Source: GCA-2720865 sp047630275
GTDB lineage: Bacteria; Bdellovibrionota; Bacteriovoracia; Bacteriovoracales; Bacteriovoracaceae
Reading direction: 5' to 3'
Assembly: GCA_047630275.1 (NCBI GenBank)
Contig: JBLHVN010000001.1
Coordinates: forward strand, 992,001 to 1,056,000
DNA: 64,000 nucleotides
This document shows, one piece after another, positions 24,964 through 34,685 of this stretch. Both the position numbers and the translations under genes were made by a program. The notes under the pieces were generated by a model. That model ran no database searches. It was given only the letters and a program-made list of their open reading frames with translations, and was not told the DNA's origin. Each line of letters begins with the position of its first letter. The first letter of the stretch is position 1.

Positions 24964-26859
24964 GTGGACCTCTTTGATTATGTCGATTTAGTTGGTGAAA
25001 AAGGAATGGCCCCAGAGTCAGTCCTTAAGAAGTACTTTGGTTACGATTCTTTTCGTGGTGAGCAAAAAAGCATCATTGAGACCCTTATCCACGGACAAGA
25101 CGCCCTCGTTCTCATGCCTACCGGTGGTGGAAAGTCCCTTTGTTTTCAAATTCCCTCAATTATTAGGCGCGGCGTGGGAGTGATTGTCTCTCCCTTAATT
25201 TCCTTAATGCAAGATCAGGTGATCAGCCTACAAGAAAATGGAATCAAAGCAGCTTACCTAAACTCAAGCCTAGGCCTAAAAGAATCCCGCCTCATTGAAG
25301 AACAGCTAGCAGCAGGGGAGTTAGACCTGATTTACGTTGCCCCTGAAAGACTTGTCACCCCAAGGTTCTTACAGATCTTAGATAAGATAGAGGTAGCTCT
25401 TTTTGCCATTGACGAGGCTCATTGTGTCAGCACCTGGGGACATGATTTTCGCCCTGAATATAGAAAGTTAAGTTTTCTCTCGAGAGACTTTCCAAAAGTT
25501 CCAAAGATCGCTCTTACAGCAACGGCCGATAAGTTAACCAGAAAAGATATCATTCGGGAGTTAAAATTAGATCAGGCAAAAGTCTTTCTCTCTTCTTTTG
25601 ATAGAACCAACCTCATGTATACTTTAGAGCCAAAGACTAAAGAGATGAATCAGTTATCAAAGTTCTTAAACCGCTTTGAGTCCTACGAGTCAGGCATTGT
25701 TTATTGTTTAAGCCGAAGAAAGGTAACAGAAGTTTGTGCCAAGCTAAAGGCCAAGGGTTATAAGGCCTATGCCTATCACGCGGGTCTAAATCAAAAAGTA
25801 AGAAGAGAGAATCAAGAACGCTTTATCATGGATGAAGGCGTCATCATGGTAGCGACCATCGCTTTTGGAATGGGGATTGATAAACCTGATGTGCGCTTTG
25901 TTGTTCATATGGACATGCCTAGAAGCTTAGAATCCTATTATCAAGAAACAGGAAGGGCCGGAAGAGACGGAGACAATAGTGAATGCCTCCTTCTCTTTGG
26001 AAGAAAAGAGGCCTCTATCTTTAAGCATATGATTCGTAAATCTGATGCTTCCGCTTCGAGGAAGAACTTAGAGAACCTACAAGTAGAAACCATGCTAGGG
26101 CTTTGTGAATCTCTTACTTGCCGTAGGCAATCGATCCTACAAAACTTTGATGAAGACTTTAGGGCCCCCTGTGGATTTTGTGATATCTGCTTAGAAGAAA
26201 ACTTTCCAGAAACTGCTGAAGATATAACTGAAAAGGCCATCATGGCCTTAACTGTTGTTTATCGACTAGGGGAGCATCTTCATTATCACTCTCTCATTGA
26301 TATTCTTAGCGGCGAGTCCTCATACGTTATTATGAAAGATGGGTTTCATCATAGACCAGAGTTTGGTATTGGAAAAAAATGGAAAGATACGGAGTGGAAA
26401 AGGATTGTTCGCATCCTCATGTCTTTAGGACTGATTAGGCTTGAGTTTGAATTGACAGGAAAGCAGTATTTTAAACTATCGGCCCTTTCTCTTCCGGTTT
26501 TAAAAACCGAAGAGAAGATCTATGCCAGGGTTCATAAAGCTGTTCCAAAAACCACTCGAAAAAAGAAGACTAGGCGAAAAACTAAAAAGAAAACTTATAC
26601 TCGAAAGACTCCTTCAATAGGAGTTAGCTATGAACCCGTAGAAACAGACCTTTGGAGCGCCCTTCGAGACTCAAGGGCGAAGCTTGCTAAGAAGAGAAGG
26701 ATTCCTGCTTATAAAGTCTTTCATGATGCAACTCTAAGAGAAATGGCTCAAAAGAAGCCGAGCAATTTAGAAGAACTATTAGAAATCAGTGGCATAGGAG
26801 AAACAAAGCTTAAAAAGTATGGAAAGATATTTCTCAGTATTATAAACAAAGACTATTAA
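24964..26859 (+). CDS. recQ: ATP-dependent DNA helicase RecQ
   Basis: The protein has 631 residues. Helicase motifs in order are Q-motif FRGEQ, Walker A MPTGGGKS (51-58), DEAH box (150-153), aromatic-rich loop HCVSTWGHDFRPEY, TATA and the QETGRAGRDG motif VI. RecQ-Ct zinc-binding cysteines follow (Cys near SLTCRRQ, then CGFCDIC). A winged-helix region, a Lys/Arg-rich insert (about 525-545, RKKKTRRKTKKK) and a C-terminal HRDC domain complete it. It unwinds DNA 3' to 5' in recombination and fork repair. The start is GTG 24964 without a ribosome site; ATG 25006 is the alternative and still precedes the Q-motif. Confidence 0.92.
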   Translation: MDLFDYVDLVGEKGMAPESVLKKYFGYDSFRGEQKSIIETLIHGQDALVLMPTGGGKSLCFQIPSIIRRGVGVIVSPLISLMQDQVISLQENGIKAAYLNSSLGLKESRLIEEQLAAGELDLIYVAPERLVTPRFLQILDKIEVALFAIDEAHCVSTWGHDFRPEYRKLSFLSRDFPKVPKIALTATADKLTRKDIIRELKLDQAKVFLSSFDRTNLMYTLEPKTKEMNQLSKFLNRFESYESGIVYCLSRRKVTEVCAKLKAKGYKAYAYHAGLNQKVRRENQERFIMDEGVIMVATIAFGMGIDKPDVRFVVHMDMPRSLESYYQETGRAGRDGDNSECLLLFGRKEASIFKHMIRKSDASASRKNLENLQVETMLGLCESLTCRRQSILQNFDEDFRAPCGFCDICLEENFPETAEDITEKAIMALTVVYRLGEHLHYHSLIDILSGESSYVIMKDGFHHRPEFGIGKKWKDTEWKRIVRILMSLGLIRLEFELTGKQYFKLSALSLPVLKTEEKIYARVHKAVPKTTRKKKTRRKTKKKTYTRKTPSIGVSYEPVETDLWSALRDSRAKLAKKRRIPAYKVFHDATLREMAQKKPSNLEELLEISGIGETKLKKYGKIFLSIINKDY

Positions 26860-26877
26860 GTATTATAGACCTAGCTA

Positions 26878-27492
26878 ATGAAGCTCTTAAACCTCATCCT
26901 CTTTTTTATTTTTTTATCTAACCTCTTCTCCTGTAGTAGTTCGGATTTGCTACTAAACGCGGGCACGGTTCATGTTAAATATACAGTCTCAAAGGCGACC
27001 TTTGATAATCAGCTTTATGAAAATAAGAACCGCTTAGGGAGTGTCTCCGCTTCAATTCGAAATGTAGAGCATCCTTCAGGAAAGAACTGGGGAGCTAGTT
27101 TCAGGCTCCATCCTTCTATTCATTTTAGTAATACAACCTATCAATCAGGTGGAACGAGAGTTTCTAATACTACGGGGTTACTTGAGCCATTACCTGAGAT
27201 CAATGTCAAAAGGTTATCGACTCTTGGAAGTTTAAAGCTAAACTTTCATACTCCTATTGGTCAGTTTAGTTTTACAGGAGGTTTTGGAGGAACTCTTTAT
27301 AAGTTAAAAGAAAAGGGAACCTATGAAACTATTAAAACCAGCGAGATTAGAAAGCTTGGCTTTGCTTATACGGGATTTTTCACTAAAAGGTTCTTTGCCA
27401 TGATTGGGCCACGTTATTTTAATGATGGAAACGAGCAATATGTTTTTGCCGTTAGGCTAGGGTACTTTTGGGGAAAAGCTTCCGGAAATTAA
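26878..27492 (+). CDS. Small lipoprotein, possibly barrel-like
   Basis: The 204-residue protein has lipobox Cys19 (LFSCSSS). The mature part is strand-rich, alternating polar and hydrophobic residues, with GQFSFTGGFGGTLYKL and a C-terminal YVFAVRLGYFWGK that resembles outer-membrane porin strands. No family recognised. It starts 18 bp after recQ and could be carried on the same transcript. Its 3' end overlaps the convergent sirtuin gene by 36 bp. Confidence 0.65.
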   Translation: MKLLNLILFFIFLSNLFSCSSSDLLLNAGTVHVKYTVSKATFDNQLYENKNRLGSVSASIRNVEHPSGKNWGASFRLHPSIHFSNTTYQSGGTRVSNTTGLLEPLPEINVKRLSTLGSLKLNFHTPIGQFSFTGGFGGTLYKLKEKGTYETIKTSEIRKLGFAYTGFFTKRFFAMIGPRYFNDGNEQYVFAVRLGYFWGKASGN

Positions 27493-28188
27493 ATCATCAA
27501 CCAATTGAGGCACAAGTTCTGTCGCCTTTCCTTGGAGAGAATAATCATAACCATCAGTAGCAACAGTCTTCTCTAAGTTGAGCTCAACTGTTATGGCCCT
27601 TGCATGTTTTGCAATTTCATAGAAATTGGCAGCGGGGTAAACAAGGGAAGAAGTTCCAATTGATATAAAAAGATCTGCTCGCAGTAAGGCATCTTGTATT
27701 TCATCCATATATAAAGGCATCTCTCCAAACCAAACAATATGCGGTCTAAGGTTTCCTTTTTCTTCACAGCATTCACAAATTAAAGATGAATCTAAGATTA
27801 AAGGAGAGTCATATATAAGATGAGTTCTTTGACAGCGCATCTTATTTAATTGTCCATGCATCTGAATTAAATTCTGACTCAAAGCTCTTTGGTGAAGGTC
27901 ATCTACATTTTGCGTAACTAAAAGAACTGATCCCTTGAATTCTTTTTCTAACCTAGCTAAGGCTAGGTGGGCCAGGTTTGGTTTTATTTCCCTATTTTTT
28001 AACTGGGCCCGCCGTTGATTATAGAACTCATAGACAAGAGGAGGGTTTGAATTAAAGCCTTCGGGGGTTGCGACTTCTTCGATGGAATGATTCTCCCAAA
28101 GGCCATTGGCGTCTCTAAAGGTACTGATCCCACTCTCTGCTGAGATACCCGCTCCAGTTAAGATGACTATATTTTGAATATTTTCCAT
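27457..28188 (-). CDS. cobB: NAD-dependent protein deacylase, CobB-type sirtuin
   Basis: The 243-residue class III sirtuin has GAGISAESGIS (12-22) and TQNVDDLH (92-99) for NAD binding, His111 in MHGQL as the general base, and LRPHIVWFGEMP. Tyr56 and Arg59 in FYNQRR are the YxxR pair that favours succinyl and other acidic acyl groups, as in E. coli CobB and SIRT5. The cysteine pattern (Cys119, then CECC at 138-141) also follows E. coli CobB rather than the usual two CxxC zinc pairs. It removes lysine acyl groups in the cytoplasm, giving nicotinamide and O-acyl-ADP-ribose. Confidence 0.9.
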   Translation of the reverse strand: MENIQNIVILTGAGISAESGISTFRDANGLWENHSIEEVATPEGFNSNPPLVYEFYNQRRAQLKNREIKPNLAHLALARLEKEFKGSVLLVTQNVDDLHQRALSQNLIQMHGQLNKMRCQRTHLIYDSPLILDSSLICECCEEKGNLRPHIVWFGEMPLYMDEIQDALLRADLFISIGTSSLVYPAANFYEIAKHARAITVELNLEKTVATDGYDYSLQGKATELVPQLVDDLISGSFSPKVP

Positions 28189-28307
28189 AACTTAGCATAA
28201 AGGAGAGCTTCTCTTAATCCAATGTAATTTTCACCCAATTTTCAGATACTTACTGAAGTTGGTGGGGGCATATGCTACAAAAACCAATCTAGGAGAGGTG
28301 AATTCAA

Positions 28308-28904
28308 TTGGAAAAAATAGTCCTTATCATATTTAGTTTAACTTCATTGCTCGCTCTTCCTGCCTGCGGCAAGAGTGACAAGAATGTAACCATAGAGTCT
28401 CCAGAGTACTCTACTCCAGGAAATCCATTCTTTGTTCCAACAACTACTGAAGAAAATGACAATACTATCAACCCAAATGACATTGCGAAGAGCGATCCCT
28501 GTTATCGATTTTTAAAGAATGAAATAGTGACTCCTGTAGCCACTTGTACAGAATTAGAAAATGGAAGAATCAAAGACTCTTATAAAAGCACCATTCATGG
28601 AGGAGGCCTCTGTGTTTTAAGAAAGGCATTCCCTGAAGGTCTTGGCGTCTATACTTTAATAGGTGTAATAGCTGAATCAAATAAAGATAGGCCTCGGCGG
28701 AATATTAAGATCGATATCCTAGGCAATGGGGAGAACAAGGATCAAGATGTTTTGCGATTCTCAATGAAGGGGGAAGTTAAGTCTACGGTGATGTACAGCC
28801 TTTCAGAGAATTCAGTAACAGTAAGAACGGTCTCTAAGTTATTTAAGAAGAGATACCGCTATTACCGATTTTCCTGCAAAAAGATGAACTCTATAATCGA
28901 TTAA
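28308..28904 (+). CDS. Hypothetical lipoprotein
   Basis: The TTG start has the strong site AGGAGAGGTG ending 7 bases before it. The 198-residue product has lipobox LLALPAC (Cys20). The mature region starts with an acidic, Thr/Asn-rich linker and contains four cysteines (Cys61, Cys79, Cys101, Cys190 by count), likely two disulfides, and a basic C-terminus (KRYRYYRFSCKK). No domain recognised. It converges with the FHA/TonB-tail gene, overlapping by 4 bp. Confidence 0.7.
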   Translation: MEKIVLIIFSLTSLLALPACGKSDKNVTIESPEYSTPGNPFFVPTTTEENDNTINPNDIAKSDPCYRFLKNEIVTPVATCTELENGRIKDSYKSTIHGGGLCVLRKAFPEGLGVYTLIGVIAESNKDRPRRNIKIDILGNGENKDQDVLRFSMKGEVKSTVMYSLSENSVTVRTVSKLFKKRYRYYRFSCKKMNSIID

Positions 28905-30796
28905 ATCTTATTTCTTTCAGCAAAGAAGTTAAGGGGTTGTTTTACATCAACCATTCCGCCACCTTTTGGCTTTGGAAAATCGATCAACTTAAGAACTCCG
29001 GCCATACAATTTGTTCCTGAACTAGAAAACTTAGCCTTCTTAGATTTAATATTTACCGTGGTCACTCGTCCAGATTTTCCAATTCTAAAGTTAAGGTCTA
29101 CAACACCCTTAGCTTCTTCACTTCTTTCAAGCTCTTGCTGATAACAGTGACGAAACTGAGGTAGGTATTCACGTAGAATCTTTCTAAGTAACTCTGGATC
29201 CATAGAGCCAAGGACAACGGTTTCTTGATCTGTATAAGTAGTATCAATACCACTTTTTGATGCAAGACCTTTAGCTCCCGAGCTTGAATCATACTTTCCA
29301 GCAAAGTCTTGCCCGAGAGTTCCCACTTGAGCAGCTGTTTGAGAGTTCAAAGCACTATCACTTGATGCTTGAGAGGATTTGAATCCTTTTGCAGCACTTG
29401 GGCTCCTGCTATTGGTGTTAACTTTTGTATTAGTTAAGCTCTTTGAAGCGCTTGTAAGACTACTAAGCGTATTAGTCATCTTAAACTCATAAGCTTTCAT
29501 CTTTTTAACCTTAGCTACCTTTTTAGGTGCTGGCGCCTTTTTCTGTGCCATCTTCTTAGGCTTACTCTTAGCTGGCTTTGCCTTATTAGGTGACTTCTTT
29601 GCCATCTTAGTTGGCTTCTTAGGTTGATCGTTCTTTTTGACTCCCATATCCTTTTCTGTCTTTGCGGTTTGGCTAGCCGTCTTAGTCTTATTAGGAGTAG
29701 GGGCCTTTATCGCTTTACGATAGATTACAGCAATCTTCTTTTTCTCAGGCACGTCTTGAGTCGTGTCTATAAACAGAAGTAGAAGCATAAGTCCCATGAG
29801 GGCGCCAACAATCTTTCCTGCTTCTTTTTGAAACTGAGGTTCGCTGATGAAGAAGGGGGCACGCTTGACTGATGGGGGGGCGTCAGTCAAGCGAACCATG
29901 ACCTGAACTGTTTTATAATTAAAGTCAATTATATCTTCCTCACCTAAAGCAAGAGGGGTCGTTCCAGAAATAACACTATTAGTGGAACTTATATTTCTCG
30001 CTTCAAAGCCTGGTATAGGATGGACATTGATCGTTCCATTTTTGATCTCTACAAAAGGCAGCGCCTCAGTTCGATCAAGACCTGGAATATGAATTCTGTT
30101 CTTTCCACCCTTTAAAGGAGTGGCAAAGAGAGTTTGATTCTTTAAAGTAAGATACTCAACAGTGATGATCTGACCCTGACTTAATATAGTGACTTCAACT
30201 GCTTTCTCTTCGGTCTCTACAACATTCTCACCCTTATAAGTGGTCTCCATTAAATCGATATAGTCTTTTCCTATATCTTTTATTTGAAGAGCATCAGGAG
30301 CTTCAACGGGAGTAAAGTGATCTTCATCAAAAACAATATCGCAATACTCACCGTCGATGACAACAAGCCCAGGTACAGGAGGAAGCTCTGAAGGCATCTC
30401 TCTGATGGCCTCTTCCCCAAGACTTTCAACAAGTCCTGTATCTTGATCTTCAACTTGAACTTCACCTTCAACAAAGGTTTCTTCCATATGAAATTCAACT
30501 GAGCCTAATCTAATCACGTCGCCAGCTGAGAAGTAGGTTGATTTTACTCTTTCTCCATTTAAAAAGATTCCATTTTCTGAATCAAGGTCTAGTATCTTTC
30601 CACCATTTTCATCAATTGTAATAAAGGCGTGATAATGCGATACACTGGCATCATCTATAGCAATGTCGGCACCAGCGAACTGGCCAACAAGAAGTTTCTT
30701 CTTATCTAGTGTTATATCAAACTGAACGGTACCATCTTTGTAACCGATGAGTTTGTACAAGCGTGTCTGTTTTTCGTTTCGTTCCAATAAACTCAC
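28901..30796 (-). CDS. FHA domain - membrane helix - AgmX/PglI (TonB-like) tail protein, GltG-like
   Basis: The GTG at 30796 has AAGGA about 10 bases upstream and begins 13 bp after the previous stop. A TTG at 30850 would overlap that gene by 41 bp. N-terminal residues about 20-110 form an FHA domain (LLVGQFAGADIAIDD, SVSHYHAFI, LDSENGIFLNGERV). One helix lies near 325-345 (IVGALMGLMLLLLFI), then a long Lys/Pro/Ala-rich periplasmic linker, then a C-terminal domain ending LIDFPKPKGGGMVDVKQPLNFF, the signature of the AgmX/PglI tail related to TonB-C. This FHA-TM-TonB order is that of Myxococcus GltG, which links the motor to the outer membrane. The last gene of the locus. Confidence 0.85.
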   Translation of the reverse strand: MSLLERNEKQTRLYKLIGYKDGTVQFDITLDKKKLLVGQFAGADIAIDDASVSHYHAFITIDENGGKILDLDSENGIFLNGERVKSTYFSAGDVIRLGSVEFHMEETFVEGEVQVEDQDTGLVESLGEEAIREMPSELPPVPGLVVIDGEYCDIVFDEDHFTPVEAPDALQIKDIGKDYIDLMETTYKGENVVETEEKAVEVTILSQGQIITVEYLTLKNQTLFATPLKGGKNRIHIPGLDRTEALPFVEIKNGTINVHPIPGFEARNISSTNSVISGTTPLALGEEDIIDFNYKTVQVMVRLTDAPPSVKRAPFFISEPQFQKEAGKIVGALMGLMLLLLFIDTTQDVPEKKKIAVIYRKAIKAPTPNKTKTASQTAKTEKDMGVKKNDQPKKPTKMAKKSPNKAKPAKSKPKKMAQKKAPAPKKVAKVKKMKAYEFKMTNTLSSLTSASKSLTNTKVNTNSRSPSAAKGFKSSQASSDSALNSQTAAQVGTLGQDFAGKYDSSSGAKGLASKSGIDTTYTDQETVVLGSMDPELLRKILREYLPQFRHCYQQELERSEEAKGVVDLNFRIGKSGRVTTVNIKSKKAKFSSSGTNCMAGVLKLIDFPKPKGGGMVDVKQPLNFFAERNKI

Positions 30797-30809
30797 GTCT
30801 CGTCTATCC

Positions 30810-31652
30810 TTATCTTTTGGCCAGTTTTTGGCTTTCAAGTTCTTTCTCAATTAGCTTAAGTAGGATATTTCCCGTTCTTCTAATTGATCTAATTTGGGTA
30901 GGCTGTCTGTTCTTTAATATTAAAAAAGCTTGTTCATAGTTCTTTGATTGATAAAGGGCCATAGCATAGTGAGTGGCCACGTCTGGTCTACTTAAAAATT
31001 TTCTTGGGATCTTAGAAAAATAGCTTAAGGCCTTTTTGAGATCATTCAAGAGGGTATAGCTAATTGCAATTCCCGCTAGGATCCCAGGGTCCCCAGCAGC
31101 TGTTCTTGATAGGTACTTAAACTCGTTTAAACCTTTTTCATTTTGACCAAACTGAAGATAGAGATGGGCAAGGTTATATCGAGGTGTATGAAAACTCTTA
31201 TTGATCTTTAAGGCCTTATTAAATTCAGAATAGGCAGATTCAAAATGCCTTTGTCTTAGATAGATGACTCCTAAATTATTATGAGCAGGAGCGTAGTCTC
31301 TTTTATTCTTAGATGCCGTTTGGAGGCTCAGTTGATAGAAATATTCGGCTTTTACAAATTGATGATTTAAATAAAAACAAGTTCCTACTTGATTCCAATA
31401 ATCCGCTTGATCTTTTCTTTTATCTAGCTCCGACTTTAGAATTTCTTGGCCTTTCTCAATTGAGCCATTGTGGCAATGAGCAATGGCAGAAAGTGACTTG
31501 TTTTGAACCATAGCCTTTTCAATTCTATCAGAAGAATAACGAAGGAAAGATTCGTTAGAGAGAACATCCTCTTTTGAGCTAGAGAGGTCTGTTTCAATCT
31601 TATATTGACTACAGCCAGAGATGAATATGATTAAGATGAGTAACTTTTTCAT
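30810..31652 (-). CDS. TPR-repeat lipoprotein (GltE-like)
   Basis: The 280-residue protein has a short signal with lipobox FISGC (Cys14). The mature part is a run of TPRs from about 80 to 235: DYWNQVGTCFYLNHQFVKAE, PAHNNLGVIYLRQRHFESAY, PRYNLAHLYLQFGQNEKGL and YAMALYQSKNYEQAF. The family and context resemble GltE/AglT of the gliding apparatus, a periplasmic TPR lipoprotein. The start overlaps the upstream stop (ATGA) and has GGAGGG upstream. Confidence 0.82.
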   Translation of the reverse strand: MKKLLILIIFISGCSQYKIETDLSSSKEDVLSNESFLRYSSDRIEKAMVQNKSLSAIAHCHNGSIEKGQEILKSELDKRKDQADYWNQVGTCFYLNHQFVKAEYFYQLSLQTASKNKRDYAPAHNNLGVIYLRQRHFESAYSEFNKALKINKSFHTPRYNLAHLYLQFGQNEKGLNEFKYLSRTAAGDPGILAGIAISYTLLNDLKKALSYFSKIPRKFLSRPDVATHYAMALYQSKNYEQAFLILKNRQPTQIRSIRRTGNILLKLIEKELESQKLAKR

Positions 31653-34600
31653 TGTTTAATCCCTCCAGAAGTATCAATAGGAGAAGAAAGATAAGAAGCA
31701 GGGTAGCGGTAGCCAACCTTACGTCTTAAGAAGCGGTCATTTCCAAATTCTGTATTAAATAGACTGAAGATCTTATGCTTTGAGATAATCTTTACTCCCG
31801 CTTGTTTATAAGAAATAGTTTGATCCGCTAGTGGGCGGGTCAATCCTTGCATGGCCTTCTTAAAGCCTTGAACAAATTCCTTTGGAACACCTTTAGGAGT
31901 AAAGTCTTGAATAACTTTAACCACTTGATTTGTTTTATCAGTTAAAACAACATAGACCCCTAGCATAACATTAGGATTCCCACTGGCCAAAAGTGGCTTA
32001 GCTGCTTCACCTAACTCTTTTAGCGAAACTAGGTTGGCTTCAAGTTGCTTGTTAAACTTAGGTTGGTCAAACTTCTTAGAATGATCAAGCTTTCCAAAAC
32101 GCTTGTTCTTATAGTCCTTTTCAAATTTCTCAAAATTAAAGATCTGTGAGATCCTAACTCTAGTCTTTTCTGAGACCTTTGGGTTGGTTTGATCTTTCTT
32201 TAAAAGCGTCTTTAGACTTAAAGTTAAGTTCTTAAGCCCATGGTAGCGAGTATCCCAATACATCTCAAGCATTGCCTCAGTAAAAGAATTCTTTAATTTA
32301 GGGTTAGAAACATTCTTTGCATAATATTTAAAGAAGCTCTTATATTTTCTATTCTTTGTTAAGAAGTTAAGGATCTGTAGAGAAAGATCATCTCTTGATT
32401 CTTGTTTAATCGCGCAGCGCTTACCAAGTTTTTGATTATGCATAGCTGCGCTTAAGTTATTTTCTAAGAGCTGATGATAAACACTGTTTGTATAAAGTTG
32501 CTCTTTTTCCTTGAACTTTTTCTTACAGAATCTTTTAAGTAAAGTCGTTGATAAAATGGAAGAATACTTAAAGTTTTGAAGAAGAGAGTATCTTCCCGCA
32601 GCCGCGATCATTTTATCTTTTTGTTCAAAGGCCTTCTTGTTATTAAACTGAAGGAGGCTGTTATTCATCCACTCAAGTGAGCTTTCAATCTGACCTAGCT
32701 TTAAATGAATCAATGAAGTCCTAAGGGCTGACTTTCCTTTAATATCTTTTGGATACTTTTCATTTTCATATAAAGAGATATACCCCTTAAGCGCTTCTTC
32801 TTTGTTTCCAGCATCTTCAAGTTTTTGAAAGCCTTGAAAGAGAAGACCACCTAAAACTAGGGTCGCTTTTTCAATATAGTCTGGCTTAAAGCTTAAATAG
32901 CCGCCTTGAAGCTTATTGATCCAATAGGCAAGCTTATCTGAATTCTTCTTCTTAATATAAAAATCAATCTGAAGAGTAAGCATGGCCCTTTGCTTTTCTT
33001 GATCTGCTTTATAGTTCTTAACATAGAGCTCTAACACTCTAAGAGAGTCTTTAGCATTGTTTTCCCCTAAGTAGAGGTTAAAGAGCTTTGAATAAAGCTT
33101 TCTTGACCTTTTATCAATGGGCCAATAAGAAAGGTGGTTTTCATAAGTATACTTCGTTAACTTATTCTGTTCTTCCTTTTTTAGGCCATCTTTTTCAAGG
33201 ACAGCGAGAAGGGAGTCCATAAACTTTCTTTTAAGCTTCATCTTTTCTGCTTCTATCTTTAAAAATTCTTTTGAAGGCTTCTTAGCTTTCTGTCCTTTGA
33301 CAAGAGTGACCGCTACTTTCTTAAGGTTGGAGTTCTTTTTAGAAAACTCAAAGCCTTTTTGATAAAAGCTTGCGGCCATTTGGTATAAACCAAGGGCGTA
33401 TGTGGTCTCACCTTGAAGGTAGTGGTATTGATCTCTATTATGAGGTTCAAAAGAGGCTAGGATATCAAAATACTTTAAAACTCTTTGTCTCTTCGCTGGG
33501 TCGTGATCTTCTACGTCCATCTTTAAGTTCTTTGTAAGCCTAACTTGTTGAAAGCCAACTAGGCTTTTGATCTTAGTGACGGCGTCAGCATTCTCTTCCT
33601 CTTTGAGAGGAGTTTCTAAATGAATCGCTTCTAGAGCAAGAGCCACGCCGTAGAAAAGGTCGTATTGCTTAAAGGTTCTATAGATCTCCATCTCATTTAG
33701 GTGGAGCATGATCTGTTCGTTAATTTGTTTCTTTTGTTTAGCATTCTTAAGAGCGGCAACAAGGATAAACCTAGTGTCTTTAAATGATCCCTCTCCAGTA
33801 GTCTTCTTGGCCATCTTAACCAGGTAGCGCATAGGGAGCTCTTCGTTCTTTAAATAGAAATCAACTCCTTCTTCAACTCTCTTGGCAAAGATATGAAAGA
33901 GTCCAATTGAATCGAGAACCTGAGATCTAAGTGAGACATACTTTTTGTGATTCCCATACTTAAAAGACGCTTTAGAGAGTTCAATGGCCTTGTTATAGTT
34001 TTTCTTCTTAAAGTAACACCAAGAAGAGTTATAAAGATGCTTTGAATGCCATTCATCTCTGGTGTTGGCCAAGACGTCTGTATAGTAACGGATCGCCTTG
34101 TCGTATTCCTTTTTATTATAATAAAATTCAGCCAAAGTGGTCTTAATATTATGAACCTTTGGAAGACCCTCTGGAGTAAACTTTAAGGCATTGATAAGAA
34201 AGTATTCTGTATTCTTATCCCCACCAAAATCTCTTGAGTTCAAGGCCAATGTATAAAAGAGGCTGCCTTTATACTTAAATCGTGGGTACCTTTTAATAAG
34301 GTCAAGCCCCATCTTTTGAGTCTTTAAAAATAGAGACTTTGATTTTCTAAAATAAACAGACTTCTTACGCCTTTTCTTAGTCCCAACACTGGCTAAAAAG
34401 ACAGCATTTTCTTTTTCTTTAATAAGTTTGATTTGTTCTGAATAAAGCTCAATAAGGCGAAATTTTAACCTAGGACCTAGTTTCCCTAAGGCCTTAATGG
34501 TGCTTATCTCTTCGTTAAGAAGGTTGTTAAGCTTATACCACTTATCTGACATAAGAGGACCAGTTGAACGCCGAGACTTCTTAAATTCACGCTTTGATTC

Positions 34601-34666
34601 AGCCGCAGACGCAGGACTTCCTACGCTAAGAAGAAGTGTTAAAATAATAACGAAAAACTTTTTCAC
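31649..34666 (-). CDS. Large secreted TPR-rich protein (GltI/AgmK-like by context)
   Basis: The 1005-residue protein has a signal peptide (SVGSPASAAES, about 1-22). Almost the whole chain is helical with degenerate TPR-like repeats: AEFYYNKKEYDKAIRYYTDVL near 185-205, NSSWCYFKKKNYNKAIEL, and others at intervals. It is very Lys-rich. It probably forms a periplasmic scaffold. In Myxococcus, the gliding complex includes the giant TPR protein GltI/AgmK; the role here is assigned from architecture and neighbours only, and homology is not proven. Downstream of the ExbD gene by 19 bp. Confidence 0.78.
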   Translation of the reverse strand: MKKFFVIILTLLLSVGSPASAAESKREFKKSRRSTGPLMSDKWYKLNNLLNEEISTIKALGKLGPRLKFRLIELYSEQIKLIKEKENAVFLASVGTKKRRKKSVYFRKSKSLFLKTQKMGLDLIKRYPRFKYKGSLFYTLALNSRDFGGDKNTEYFLINALKFTPEGLPKVHNIKTTLAEFYYNKKEYDKAIRYYTDVLANTRDEWHSKHLYNSSWCYFKKKNYNKAIELSKASFKYGNHKKYVSLRSQVLDSIGLFHIFAKRVEEGVDFYLKNEELPMRYLVKMAKKTTGEGSFKDTRFILVAALKNAKQKKQINEQIMLHLNEMEIYRTFKQYDLFYGVALALEAIHLETPLKEEENADAVTKIKSLVGFQQVRLTKNLKMDVEDHDPAKRQRVLKYFDILASFEPHNRDQYHYLQGETTYALGLYQMAASFYQKGFEFSKKNSNLKKVAVTLVKGQKAKKPSKEFLKIEAEKMKLKRKFMDSLLAVLEKDGLKKEEQNKLTKYTYENHLSYWPIDKRSRKLYSKLFNLYLGENNAKDSLRVLELYVKNYKADQEKQRAMLTLQIDFYIKKKNSDKLAYWINKLQGGYLSFKPDYIEKATLVLGGLLFQGFQKLEDAGNKEEALKGYISLYENEKYPKDIKGKSALRTSLIHLKLGQIESSLEWMNNSLLQFNNKKAFEQKDKMIAAAGRYSLLQNFKYSSILSTTLLKRFCKKKFKEKEQLYTNSVYHQLLENNLSAAMHNQKLGKRCAIKQESRDDLSLQILNFLTKNRKYKSFFKYYAKNVSNPKLKNSFTEAMLEMYWDTRYHGLKNLTLSLKTLLKKDQTNPKVSEKTRVRISQIFNFEKFEKDYKNKRFGKLDHSKKFDQPKFNKQLEANLVSLKELGEAAKPLLASGNPNVMLGVYVVLTDKTNQVVKVIQDFTPKGVPKEFVQGFKKAMQGLTRPLADQTISYKQAGVKIISKHKIFSLFNTEFGNDRFLRRKVGYRYPASYLSSPIDTSGGIKQ

Positions 34667-34685
34667 TTATTGTATTACCCTAGGC

